A stretch of 64,000 nt of DNA from Roseateles sp. (GTDB lineage Bacteria; Pseudomonadota; Gammaproteobacteria; Burkholderiales; Burkholderiaceae_C). Below, in pieces: positions 12,749 through 22,049 of this stretch. A program made the position numbers and the translations under genes. The stretch covers positions 1 through 64,000 of the forward strand of contig NZ_JAFAGT010000033.1 of assembly GCF_019237615.1 (NCBI RefSeq). The letters run 5' to 3'. How positions within the stretch are numbered: the stretch's first letter is position 1; every line of letters begins with the position of its first letter. A model generated the notes under the pieces. It was not told where the DNA came from and did no database searches. It worked only from the letters and a program-made list of their open reading frames with translations.

Positions 12749-13552
12749 TCAGCCCGGCAGGCGGCCGCCGCTGGCGCGCGCCCGGCCGCCGAGGTCGTGG
12801 CGCAGGCTGGCCTCGGCAAAGCCGCGCCCGGCCAGCTGTTGCGCCACCGCATCGGCCTGGTCCCAGCCATGTTCCAGCAGCAGCCAGCCGCCGGGGGCCA
12901 GATGTTGCGGAGCGGCATCGATCAGCGTCCACAGGTCGGCCAGCCCGTCGCCGCCTGGCGTCAGCGCGGCAAGGGGTTCGTGGCGCAATGGGGGCAGATG
13001 CGGGTCGTTGCCAGCGATATAGGGTGGATTGCTGACGATCAGATCGAAGCGCCGGCCGGCCAGCGGCTCGAACCAGCTGCCGTGGCGCCAGTCCACCGGC
13101 AGGCCCAGGCGTTCGCCGTTACCGCGAGCGACGGCCAGTGCGTCGGCGCTGAGGTCGACGGCCGTGACGCGGGCGCGGGGGCAGGCGGCCTTGAGGGCCA
13201 GCGCGATGGCGCCGCTGCCGGTGCCGAGGTCGACCACGGCCGGCTCGCCGGGCATCCCCGCGAGCAGCTCCAACGCCCATTCGACCAGGGTCTCCGTGTC
13301 CGGCCGCGGGATCAGCGTGGCCGGCGTCACGCTGAGCATCAGGCCGTGGAAGGGCTGCCAGCCGGTCAGATGGGCCAGCGGCTCGCCGTCGGCCAGGCGG
13401 CGCAGCGCGGCTTCGACAGCCGGGACGGGGGTGTCGCCGTGAGTGATGAGCCAGGCGCGGTCCCGCCCGGTCAGGTGGCTGATCAGCGCCTGCGCATCGC
13501 CTCGCTCCACGCCGAGCTGCCGGGCGAGGGCAAGTGCCTCATCGACGGTCAC
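12749..13552 (-). CDS. prmC: Peptide chain release factor N(5)-glutamine methyltransferase
   Basis: [37 protein letters not shown]; adjacent to prfA. Confidence 0.94.
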   Translation of the reverse strand: MTVDEALALARQLGVERGDAQALISHLTGRDRAWLITHGDTPVPAVEAALRRLADGEPLAHLTGWQPFHGLMLSVTPATLIPRPDTETLVEWALELLAGMPGEPAVVDLGTGSGAIALALKAACPRARVTAVDLSADALAVARGNGERLGLPVDWRHGSWFEPLAGRRFDLIVSNPPYIAGNDPHLPPLRHEPLAALTPGGDGLADLWTLIDAAPQHLAPGGWLLLEHGWDQADAVAQQLAGRGFAEASLRHDLGGRARASGGRLPG

Positions 13553-14634
13553 ACGCGGCCTTCCTCAAGCTGGGCGAGCTGCTCTGCCGCCTGCGCGGCC
13601 AGCAGGCCCTTGATGACGTCGTCGAGGTCGCCGTCCATGATCTGGCCCAGCTTGTAGAGCGTCAGGTTGATGCGGTGGTCGGTCAACCGGCCCTGCGGAA
13701 AGTTGTAGGTGCGGATGCGGTCGCTGCGGTCGCCGCTGCCGACCAGCCCTTTGCGCGTGGCCGCCTCCTTGGCCTCACGCTCGATGCGCTCCTTGTCGCG
13801 CAGCCGGGCCTGCAGCACGGCCAGGGCCTTGGCCTTGTTGCGGTGCTGGCTGCGGTCGTCTTGGCATTCGGCGACCAGCCCGGTCGGGATGTGGGTGACG
13901 CGGATGGCCGAGTCGGTCTTGTTGACGTGCTGGCCGCCGGCGCCGCTGGCCCGGAAGGTGTCGATGCGCAGGTCGGCCGGGTTCAGCGTGATCTCCTCGG
14001 CCTCGTCGGGCTCGGGCAGCACGGCCACGGTGCAGGCGCTGGTGTGGATGCGGCCCTGCGATTCGGTCGCCGGTACGCGCTGCACGCGGTGGCCGCCGCT
14101 CTCGAACTTCAGGCGGCCGTAGACGTTGTCGCCCTCCACGCGCACGACCAGCTCCTTGTAGCCGCCGAGGTCGGATTCGTTCTCGGACAGGATCTCGGTG
14201 CGCCAGCCCTGGCTCTCGGCGAAGCGCAGGTACATGCGCGCCAGGTCGCCGGCGAACAGCGCCGACTCGTCGCCGCCCGTGCCGGCGCGGATCTCGAGGA
14301 AGGCGTTGCGCTCGTCATCCGGATCCTTGGGGATGAGCGCGAGCTGCAGCTCCTGGTCCAGCGCGGTCAAGGCGGCCTCGTTGGACGCGATCTCGTCGCG
14401 CGCCATCTCGGCCATCTCCGGGTCGGCCAGCAGCTCGCGCGCGGCGGCGAGGTCGACCTCGTGCTGCTGGTAGCGGCGGTAGCGCTCCACTAGGCCGGAG
14501 ACCTCGGATTGCTCCTTGGTCAGTGCGCGGTAGCGCTTCATGTCGGCGGCGATGCCACCGTCGGCGAGGAGGGCGTCCAGCTCGGCGAGGCGGAAGGCGA
14601 GGCGGTCGAACTGCTGGCGCAGAGAGTCTTTCAT
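13549..14634 (-). CDS. prfA: Peptide chain release factor 1
   Basis: [20 protein letters not shown]. Confidence 0.96.
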   Translation of the reverse strand: MKDSLRQQFDRLAFRLAELDALLADGGIAADMKRYRALTKEQSEVSGLVERYRRYQQHEVDLAAARELLADPEMAEMARDEIASNEAALTALDQELQLALIPKDPDDERNAFLEIRAGTGGDESALFAGDLARMYLRFAESQGWRTEILSENESDLGGYKELVVRVEGDNVYGRLKFESGGHRVQRVPATESQGRIHTSACTVAVLPEPDEAEEITLNPADLRIDTFRASGAGGQHVNKTDSAIRVTHIPTGLVAECQDDRSQHRNKAKALAVLQARLRDKERIEREAKEAATRKGLVGSGDRSDRIRTYNFPQGRLTDHRINLTLYKLGQIMDGDLDDVIKGLLAAQAAEQLAQLEEGRV

Positions 14635-14699
14635 GGCGGGTAACAGGAGGCAGTCAGGGGCGGCGCGGGCGATGCGCCGGGCGGCGGCAGTGAGCGCCG

Positions 14700-15962
14700 C
14701 TAAGACTGTTTGCCGCGCAGGAACAGGCGCGAGACGGTCTGCGCCAGCTGCAGGCGCTGCTCGCCGTCGCAGGCGTGCAGCTCGGCCAGCGTGCCATGAA
14801 GCAGCTTCTGCGTGAGACCCCGGGACAGGGCGTCCAGCACCTCGCCCACGTCCGCGCCCTTGGCCAGCTGCTTGCGCGCGCGGGCAATCTCTACCGCGCG
14901 CCAGTCGTCGGTCTGCGCGTGCAGGGCCTGGATCAGCGGGACCGTGTGGCGCTGGTCCAGCCAGTGCATGAAGCTCTGCACGCCGGTCTCGACGATCGCC
15001 TCGGCCTGCTCGACGGCGGCCTGGCGCTTCTCGCCGGCGGTCTGCACCTGCTGGGCCAGCTCGTCGACGGTGTAGAGGTAGACGTCGTCCAGCTGCGCGA
15101 CCTCGGGCTCGATGTCGCGCGGCACGGCGAGGTCGACCATGAACATCGGGCGGTGCTTGCGTTTCTTCAGCGCCCGCTCGACGGCGCCCAGGCCGATCAG
15201 CGGCAGGCTGGATGCGGTGCAGGAGACGACGATGTCGAACTCGTGCAGGCGCTCGGGCAGGTCCGACAGGCGCAAGGCCTCGGCGCCGAAGCGGGTGGCC
15301 AGCTTCTCGCCGCGCTCAAGGGTCCGGTTGGCCACGGTCATGTGGGCCGGCGTGCGGGCCGCGAAGTGAGTCGCGGTCAGCTCGATCATCTCGCCGGCAC
15401 CGACGAACAGCACGCGGGTCTTGGCCAGGTCCTCGAACAGCTGGCCGGCCAGGCGAACGGCGGCGGCGGCCATGCTGATGGAATGGGCGCCGATCTCCGT
15501 GGAGCTGCGCACCTCCTTGGCGACCGAGAAGCTGCGCTGGAACAGCTGGTGCAGCGTCGTGCCCAGGGCGCCGGCGGCCTCCGCCTCCTTCACGGCCTGC
15601 TTCATCTGGCCGAGGATCTGCGGCTCGCCCAGCACCATGGAGTCCAGCCCGCTGGCGACGCGGAAGGCATGGCGGGCGGCGGCGCTGCCCTGCATCACAT
15701 AGGCGTGCTCGCGCAGCGCGCCGCTGTCTACACCACCGGCCTGTGCCAGCCAGGCGATGGCGGGCTGCACCTGGGCGGGCGGCGCGGCGACATAGACCTC
15801 GGTGCGGTTGCAGGTCGACAGGATGGCCGCCTCCGGCGCGCCCGGCAGCTTCTGGCGCAGGCCGGTCAGCGAAGGCGCCAGTTGCTCGAGCGTGAACGCA
15901 AACCGCCCGCGCAGGTCCAGCGGGGCGGTGTGGTGGTTCAGGCCGAGAGCGAAGACCGACAT
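14700..15962 (-). CDS. hemA: Glutamyl-tRNA reductase
   Basis: [21 protein letters not shown]...STCNRTEVY; start set at 15962. Confidence 0.95.
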   Translation of the reverse strand: MSVFALGLNHHTAPLDLRGRFAFTLEQLAPSLTGLRQKLPGAPEAAILSTCNRTEVYVAAPPAQVQPAIAWLAQAGGVDSGALREHAYVMQGSAAARHAFRVASGLDSMVLGEPQILGQMKQAVKEAEAAGALGTTLHQLFQRSFSVAKEVRSSTEIGAHSISMAAAAVRLAGQLFEDLAKTRVLFVGAGEMIELTATHFAARTPAHMTVANRTLERGEKLATRFGAEALRLSDLPERLHEFDIVVSCTASSLPLIGLGAVERALKKRKHRPMFMVDLAVPRDIEPEVAQLDDVYLYTVDELAQQVQTAGEKRQAAVEQAEAIVETGVQSFMHWLDQRHTVPLIQALHAQTDDWRAVEIARARKQLAKGADVGEVLDALSRGLTQKLLHGTLAELHACDGEQRLQLAQTVSRLFLRGKQS

Positions 15963-16017
15963 GGGTGTGAATTGTAGGATTCGCGGCTTTTCCGCCACTG
16001 ACACCGATCAATTCCGC

Positions 16018-16293
16018 ATGAGCCCGCTCGACGCCTTCTGGCATATCGCCAACCTGTTCGCTCCGGCCTGGGGGCTGGCGGCGCTGCTGGCGGCGGCGAT
16101 CAAGGGGTTGTGGCGGCGGGAGGCCAAGCCCGTGGCGTGGCGGCGGCTGTGGGGCTGGGGGGCGGCGGGCGGCAGTGCTGCGGTGGTCGTCTCGCTGGCC
16201 CTGCTGGGCCGCGACGGTCGCATGGCGGGCTATGCCTTGCTGGTGCTCGGCGTGGCCCTGCCGCAGTGGTGGTTGCTCAGCTTCAGGCGCTGA
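16018..16293 (+). CDS. Small hypothetical membrane protein
   Basis: [37 protein letters not shown]... with hydrophobic segments; divergent from hemA. Confidence 0.6.
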   Translation: MSPLDAFWHIANLFAPAWGLAALLAAAIKGLWRREAKPVAWRRLWGWGAAGGSAAVVVSLALLGRDGRMAGYALLVLGVALPQWWLLSFRR

Positions 16294-17641
16294 GGACTTC
16301 TTCCGTCGTCACGACCTCGCCGCGCAGCGAATGCGCGAAGGCGGTCGTGATGCGCACGTCCACGAGCCGGTTCATCAGGCGCGGCGAGCCGGCAAAGTTG
16401 ACGATGCGGTTGCATTCGGTGCGGCCCATCAGCTCGGAGGCGTCCTTGCGGGCATTGCCGGTGACCAGCACCTTCTCGACCTTGCCCACCATGCCCTGCG
16501 AGATCGTCAGCGCATGCGCCTCGATGGCGGCCTGCAGCTCCTGCAGGCGCTTGACCTTGACCTCGTAGGGCGTCGTGTCCTCCAAGGCCGCGGCCGGCGT
16601 GCCGGGGCGGGGGCTGAAGATGAAGCTGAACGACGCGTCGAAGCCGACGTCGTGGACCAGTTTCATCAGCTTGGCGTGGTCCTCGTCGGTCTCGCCGGGG
16701 AAGCCGACGATGAAATCGCTGGCCAGGCGCAGGTCCGGGCGGATGGCGCGCAGTTTGCGCACGATGCTCTTGAACTCCAGCGCGGTGTAGCCGCGCTTCA
16801 TGGCCATCAGCACGCGGTCGCTGCCGTGCTGCACAGGCAGGTGCAGGTGGTTCACGAGCTGCGGAATCTTGCCGTAGGCCTCGATGAGGCGGGGGCTGAA
16901 CTCGTTGGGATGACTGGTCGTGAAGCGCAGGCGCTGGATGCCGGGGATCTCGGCCGCGTACTCCAGCAGCAGGGCCAGGTCGGCGTGCTCGGCCGTGTCG
17001 CCCATCCTGCCGCGGTAGGCATTGACGTTCTGGCCCAGCAGATTGATCTCCATGACGCCCTGGTCGGCCAGGCCGGCGATCTCGGTCAGCACGTCGTCGA
17101 AGGGGCGCGAGACCTCCTCGCCACGGGTATAGGGCACGACGCAGTACGAGCAGTACTTGGAGCAGCCTTCCATGATGGACACGAAGGCCGACGCGCCCTC
17201 GACCTTGGCGGGCGGCAGGTGGTCGAACTTCTCGATCTCGGGGAAGGAGATGTCCACCTGTGGACGGCGCTGCTCGCGGCGCGCCTCCAGCATCTGCGGC
17301 AGGCGGTGCAGCGTCTGCGGGCCGAAGACCACGTCCACGTAGGGCGCGCGCTCGATGATGGCCGCGCCTTCCTGGCTGGCAACGCAGCCGCCCACGCCGA
17401 TCATGACGCCCTTGGCTTTCAGGTGCTTCACGCGGCCCAGGTCGCTGAACACCTTCTCCTGCGCCTTCTCGCGTACCGAGCAGGTGTTGAACAGGATGAG
17501 GTCGGCCTGCTCGGGGTCGTCGGTGGGCGTGTAGCCCTTGGCTGCTTCCAGCACATCGGCCATCTTGTCCGAGTCGTACTCGTTCATCTGGCAGCCGAAG
17601 GTCTTGATGTAGACCTTCTTGGAGGTCGTCGATTCGCTCAT
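16283..17641 (-). CDS. miaB: tRNA-2-methylthio-N6-dimethylallyladenosine synthase
   Basis: [27 protein letters not shown]; radical-SAM CxxxCxxC (CSKYCSYC). Confidence 0.96.
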   Translation of the reverse strand: MSESTTSKKVYIKTFGCQMNEYDSDKMADVLEAAKGYTPTDDPEQADLILFNTCSVREKAQEKVFSDLGRVKHLKAKGVMIGVGGCVASQEGAAIIERAPYVDVVFGPQTLHRLPQMLEARREQRRPQVDISFPEIEKFDHLPPAKVEGASAFVSIMEGCSKYCSYCVVPYTRGEEVSRPFDDVLTEIAGLADQGVMEINLLGQNVNAYRGRMGDTAEHADLALLLEYAAEIPGIQRLRFTTSHPNEFSPRLIEAYGKIPQLVNHLHLPVQHGSDRVLMAMKRGYTALEFKSIVRKLRAIRPDLRLASDFIVGFPGETDEDHAKLMKLVHDVGFDASFSFIFSPRPGTPAAALEDTTPYEVKVKRLQELQAAIEAHALTISQGMVGKVEKVLVTGNARKDASELMGRTECNRIVNFAGSPRLMNRLVDVRITTAFAHSLRGEVVTTEEVLSA

Positions 17642-18015
17642 GGCTTGATCCAGGTCTGGTTGCCGGGGTTGAACTGCCAGGTGGCCGATTCGGCCGGCGT
17701 CGCGGGCCAGGGCTTGTTGGCGAGTTCGGCGGGGTTCAGCACCCAGACGTCCATGACCAGGCCGCTGCTCTCGACCGTGTAGTGCACGACGAGCTTCTGG
17801 CCCGTGAGGCCTGCGGGCGGCACCCAGAGATTGGTGTCGCCCTTGATGCGGCTGCCCGGCGCGAGGCGGGCAGGCTTGCCATTCAGCAGCACGTCGGGGA
17901 ACTGCGTGATGACGAGCTCGCCACGCAGCGCGCTGGCGGGGAAGAAGCGGTGCGTCTGCGCGTGGGCGACGACGCTGCTGGCGGCGAGGGCCAGCGCAAG
18001 GGCACAGCGGTACAT
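17638..18015 (-). CDS. Hypothetical exported protein
   Basis: Signal peptide [23 protein letters not shown] overlaps the miaB region. Confidence 0.6.
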   Translation of the reverse strand: MYRCALALALAASSVVAHAQTHRFFPASALRGELVITQFPDVLLNGKPARLAPGSRIKGDTNLWVPPAGLTGQKLVVHYTVESSGLVMDVWVLNPAELANKPWPATPAESATWQFNPGNQTWIKP

Positions 18016-18384
18016 GGTATTTGTCCAGTGGCTGCGAAGGCAGCCACTTCGGGGGAGGCTGCCGGGCGACAAAGAAAAACGGCCCGAGACCTGCCCGGGC
18101 CGCTCGGATTCCGGTGCCGCTCCCGGGCGGCTGCGCCCCGAATACGGCCAACAAAATCAACGGCTTGAGCCCGAACAGGCGCCATGGACGGCGCGGGGGG
18201 CGATTGGGAGGGGGATTCTGCCAGCATTCGCTTTTCGCGTCTTGGCCGGGGCGCTCGGCAGTCCTCTCTTGGAATGAGTGCGGGCCCCCTGTCTTGATCT
18301 GGAGCAAGCGGTCCTCGCATGGACGCCGCCTATAGTGAATCGACGCGGCGCTGACCGCGGCCTTGCCAACAATCGACGCAGACC

Positions 18385-19182
18385 ATGAGGGTAGGAAGCT
18401 GGCGGTGCCTGCTCGCGCTGGCCCATGGGGTCATGGCGCCGATGCTCGGCGCCCATGCGGCCGAGATCGAGGTCGATGCGTTCAACACCTACAGCGTGCC
18501 GCCGTTCTTCACCAGCACCGGGCGTGGCCTGGACATGGAAGTGGTGGACTACCTGAACCGCAGGCTGCAGGGGGCCTACCACCTGAAGCTTTCGGTGCTG
18601 CCGCGCGAGCGGCTGCTCAAGCGACATCTGAGTCCGCCGCAGCAGTTCGCCGGGCTCTCGCTGTTCATGGCGCCGCAGTTCGTCGACGACATGGCCCAGC
18701 AGCAGTTCCTCTGGAGCCCGCCCTTGTTCGAGGACCAGAACATGCTGATCTTCCTGGGGCCGCAGCGCGGCAGGCTGCCGCGCCTGGAGGACCTGAAGGG
18801 CTTGCGCTTCGGCGGCGTGCTCGGCTATCGCTACGAGGGCCTGGACGAGATGGCGGCGACCGGCCTGCTGGTCAAGGAGAACGCCAGCAGCGCGCAGGCC
18901 TCGCTGCGCCAGGTGTGCCTGGGCCGCGTCGACTTCACCCAGATGAGCCGCGTGATGTTCGACGCGATGGTGGCCGAGTCGGGCTGTGCCGATCATCTGG
19001 CGCTGCAGCCCGTGCCGCACAGCACGCCCTTCGGCCGCCGCATCATGGTGGGCCGGGCCTTGCCCGAGTTGGCCGCGCGCATCAGCGAGGCCGTCGAGCA
19101 GATGCCCTGCGACCGCCAGTGGCGCGGCGTCGCCGCGGCCTATCGGATCACGCTGGCGGCGTGCCGGGGCACGGTGCACTGA
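18385..19182 (+). CDS. Orphan transporter substrate-binding-domain (family 3 SBP-like) protein
   Basis: Signal peptide, then a periplasmic-binding-like fold ([33 protein letters not shown]); no permease/ATPase adjacent. Confidence 0.65.
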   Translation: MRVGSWRCLLALAHGVMAPMLGAHAAEIEVDAFNTYSVPPFFTSTGRGLDMEVVDYLNRRLQGAYHLKLSVLPRERLLKRHLSPPQQFAGLSLFMAPQFVDDMAQQQFLWSPPLFEDQNMLIFLGPQRGRLPRLEDLKGLRFGGVLGYRYEGLDEMAATGLLVKENASSAQASLRQVCLGRVDFTQMSRVMFDAMVAESGCADHLALQPVPHSTPFGRRIMVGRALPELAARISEAVEQMPCDRQWRGVAAAYRITLAACRGTVH

Positions 19183-19256
19183 ACCCAGCTCGACGGCGCG
19201 CGTTGTGCCGAAGAGGGAGTGCCCCGGTGGATCGCTGATCTACTGGGGGCCGGTTG

Positions 19257-19274
19257 TTGGTGGCGCTGCAGGGA
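19257..19274 (+). repeat. att-like partial copy of the tRNA-Met 3' end
   Basis: TTGGTGGCGCTGCAGGGA matches TTGGTGGCGCTTCAGGGA at 21919-21936 in 17/18 positions, same orientation. Confidence 0.55.
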
Positions 19275-19572
19275 GCGGCCACCAAGAACTCAAGGTTCGC
19301 GGCTTCTTTGGAGGCAACTTGCGGCAGCGATGATGCTCGGCCAGAGCGTTCAAAACGCTTCACCCCCGAAATGTGACCTCGGTCTGTGGGTGGCTCGGAC
19401 CTGATGCCGCTGTCATGCAGGCCAGGTTTCGCGGTTGCGTGAGCGGCCAGATCGACACTGGGAACCTGGCTTCAAGGCCCTCGCGCGGGCAGCAAGCACA
19501 TCCTTCCCGCAGCGAGCTGATTCCACTGCGTCTAGGACCGTAACAACTGGGGCGCGGCGCTTGCGCCCGTCA

Positions 19573-19692
19573 ATTTGAAGCATCAATCAATTGCCACGTC
19601 ATCGTCCTGTACTTCAATTGTCTGATGGTGCAAATGGTTTCTATATTTGAAGCACAATTCGCCGGTATGGCCGGCGATGTGTACTTCAAATA
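19573..19692. promoter_or_regulatory. Duplicated inverted-repeat operator-like region upstream of the AbiE-like pair
   Basis: ATTTGAAGCA at 19573 and 19645, each followed by TGTACTTCAA at 19608 and 19680; the second unit also holds CGCCGG-TATGG-CCGGCG. Confidence 0.6.
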
Positions 19693-19708
19693 AGCGTGAG
19701 GCAAAGCG

Positions 19709-20519
19709 ATGGGAGCCGAACTGGAACTCGCTCTGGTGCGCGAAGCGCTTCAGACCCGTCTGCTCGTCGAGCTGATGAGCAACGCCATGCACAAGGAGCT
19801 GGTGTTGAAGGGGGGGCATGGCCATGCGGGCTGTCCATGGCAGCGTGCGATACACCAAGGATATCGACCTTGACGCCGATGAGCGCGCGTCCAAGGAGCG
19901 AATCCAGGGCGTTGTGCGGCGCTCCATCGAGCGGGCGTTGTCATCCGGCTTGATCGCGAACGCGCTGGTCACCGCCCCGAAGCAGACTGACACCACCTTG
20001 CGCTGGAAGATCACCGGCACTCAGCCCAACAGCACGGCGCCGATGCACCTGACGGTCGAAGTTTCCCGTAGGCCCAAATTGATCGAAGGCCATGTGGTCG
20101 AGGTGCCCCTGGACAAGTCGTTCAACCAGACCGGGCGCGATGTGCGGGTTCAGGTGCTTGACTCGCAGCACATTGCCGTGACCAAGGTCCTGGCCTTGAC
20201 CGATCCGACGCGGATGGCGCCACGCGACCTGTTCGACCTGAGCGTCCTGCTTGAGGCGGGGGTCGAGGATCCGGGTCCGCTGCTCGCGCAGATGCCTGAC
20301 GCCAAGCAGCGTCTGCCGCTGATCATGGCCGAGCTGTGGCCGAAGATCGAGGCGATGAGCTACGAGCAGTTCCGCACCGACGTCGTGCCCTACCTGCCGG
20401 CCAAAGTTGGCCAGGCCATCGACAGTGAGGCGTTCGACGCCATGCGCGTGGACGTCGGTGTGGCCGTTGAGGGGTGGCTGCAGACTGCTGTCGCTGCATC
20501 GCCGGAGGCCGGATCATGA
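19709..20519 (+). pseudogene. AbiEii/nucleotidyltransferase-type toxin, frameshifted at a G7 tract
   Basis: Frame from 19709 reads MGAELELALVREALQTRLLVELMSNAMHKELVLKGG. Removing one G from 19810-19816 continues into MAMRAVHGSVRYTKDIDLDAD (KGG...D-x-D nucleotidyltransferase signature) of ORF 19818-20519. Confidence 0.8.
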
Positions 20520-21370
20520 GCGCTGGTCTGCTGTCCGGCCACCTGAAGCGACCCGACCGCCGGACGGATCAAACGGATCAACCTGTCGGCGACTGGAAGT
20601 TCAGATTGCTGGGAAGCCTTGCCGACTCAGGTGCGCTGAGGGTCTTCACCGCCGCCGAGTTCCATAACCTCGTGCTGCGATACCGCCCCGGTGCGTCTGC
20701 GAGTACGGCCCGGCTGCTCGCCAATTCGTTGGTGCAGGCCGGCGCGCTGCGACGCGTTGCGTCGGGCGCGTATTTGAACCGGCGCTGCCTGCCGCCGGCC
20801 GAGCTGACCGAGATGGCCACTCGTATCCGAACCGGCGCCGTGATCTCCCTGCAGTCGGTGCTCGGCGAGTGCGGATTCTTGAACAACCCGTCATCAATCG
20901 TGATGGCCGTGGTGCCCACCTCGGCAGGCAAACGGCCGAACCTGGGTGAAGTGAAGACATCGGGCGGCGATGTCTTCAGGTTCTTCGGCTTGGCCGAGCG
21001 CTTCTTTCCTGCCACGGAAGAAGATCGCTGGACGCTGTATCAACCAGGTCGGCTTTGCGACATGTTCCGGCCTGAGGCCGCCCTGCTGCAATGGCTGCAC
21101 CTTGCCGGGATGAAGCGCAGCACGGTCACGCCGCCGCCCGCTGATGTGGACATGGGGCAGCTCGATGAAGAGCACCTGTGCCTGCTCGCGCAGCGATGGA
21201 GGCTTCAAACCGAGTTGACGACATGGCACGACTACGCGAAGTCTGTTGGCTTTGGCGAAGAGCGGCACGGATCCCACGCGGCTGTCAGTGAGAAGCCTCA
21301 AGCGGCAGCGGATGCCGATGGGGCGGCTGCGCGCGAACGGCTGCTTGCTCGCTTGGGGAAAAGCCGTTGA
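20516..21370 (+). CDS. AbiEi-like antitoxin (type IV TA antitoxin domain)
   Basis: ATGA overlap with the toxin frame; N-terminal winged-helix-like region followed by SGAYLNRRCLPP and VISLQSVLGECGFLNN, as in AbiEi-type antitoxins. Confidence 0.7.
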   Translation: MSAGLLSGHLKRPDRRTDQTDQPVGDWKFRLLGSLADSGALRVFTAAEFHNLVLRYRPGASASTARLLANSLVQAGALRRVASGAYLNRRCLPPAELTEMATRIRTGAVISLQSVLGECGFLNNPSSIVMAVVPTSAGKRPNLGEVKTSGGDVFRFFGLAERFFPATEEDRWTLYQPGRLCDMFRPEAALLQWLHLAGMKRSTVTPPPADVDMGQLDEEHLCLLAQRWRLQTELTTWHDYAKSVGFGEERHGSHAAVSEKPQAAADADGAAARERLLARLGKSR

Positions 21371-21578
21371 AGTTCGAGCGCTCTCGCAAATGCTTCGATA
21401 GGCACTGCGGGCGTGCCTCGAATTCGAGGGGGAATGGCCCCAGCATCGCGTCCGGCTGGGCATGATGGCCGCTCCATGAGCGCGTCAAGGGCTCGTCCCC
21501 GGTTCCGTGGATTGCACGCCGAAGTGTGCCGAGCCACATGCGGCTGGACGAGCCAGGCGCAGCTGTAGGGGACGAGCT

Positions 21579-21749
21579 ATGGGCGAGCGTATCAATTTCT
21601 TCGTGGGTCTGGGCGCGCACGAGGACAGCAACAGCATCGCGGTGTGCAGCAGCCGGGATCCGGCCCGTTTTGCGGGAACCGTCGACGCCGATGTCCGGCA
21701 GCCGTTGAAGGCCCTCGCCAAGGCGCGCGCGTCTACACCCACACCATGA
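21579..21749 (+). mobile_element. Decayed N-terminal fragment of an IS110-family-like transposase
   Basis: MGERINFFVGLGAHEDSNSIAVCSSRDPARFAGTVDADVRQPLKALAKARA resembles the FVGLDVHKD...GT...DV IS110 N-terminus; the frame ends after 56 residues. Confidence 0.6.
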
Positions 21750-21860
21750 AGAGCCAGCGATTCACGCGCCAGTCTCGGCGCTGGGCCTGAAGATCGCCGC
21801 TCGCCGCTCGCCACGAGCTACGACGAGATCAATGACGACCACTCCGCTCAGCCGGGAAGC

Positions 21861-21890
21861 AAAAAGCCACCGCTAGGGTGGCTCTTCTTT
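21861..21890. terminator. Bidirectional terminator-like hairpin
   Basis: AAAAAGCCACC-GCTAG-GGTGGCTCTTCTTT. Confidence 0.65.
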
Positions 21891-21919
21891 CCAGGCGCCT
21901 GAGGCACAAGGACTTTGTT

Positions 21920-21996
21920 TGGTGGCGCTTCAGGGACTCGAACCCCGGACCTGTGGATTATGATTCCATCGCTCTAACCAACTGAGCTAAAGCGCC
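21920..21996 (-). tRNA. tRNA-Met (anticodon CAT), CCA encoded
   Basis: Reverse complement GGCGCTTTAGCTCAGTTGGTTAGAGCGATGGAATCATAATCCACAGGTCCGGGGTTCGAGTCCCTGAAGCGCCACCA folds as a cloverleaf, loop ATCATAA; tRNA-Ile2 (lysidine) not formally excluded. Confidence 0.88.
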
Positions 21997-22049
21997 TAAG
22001 CCCGCTATTCTAAGCGATATTTTTCGAGGTCCGCAAGTGTTGTCGCGAA

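Noticed and set aside
21285-21620. Minus-strand ORFs across 21285-21814
   Set aside because: Overlap the antitoxin-like gene end and the IS110-like remnant in the opposite sense, with no recognisable domain
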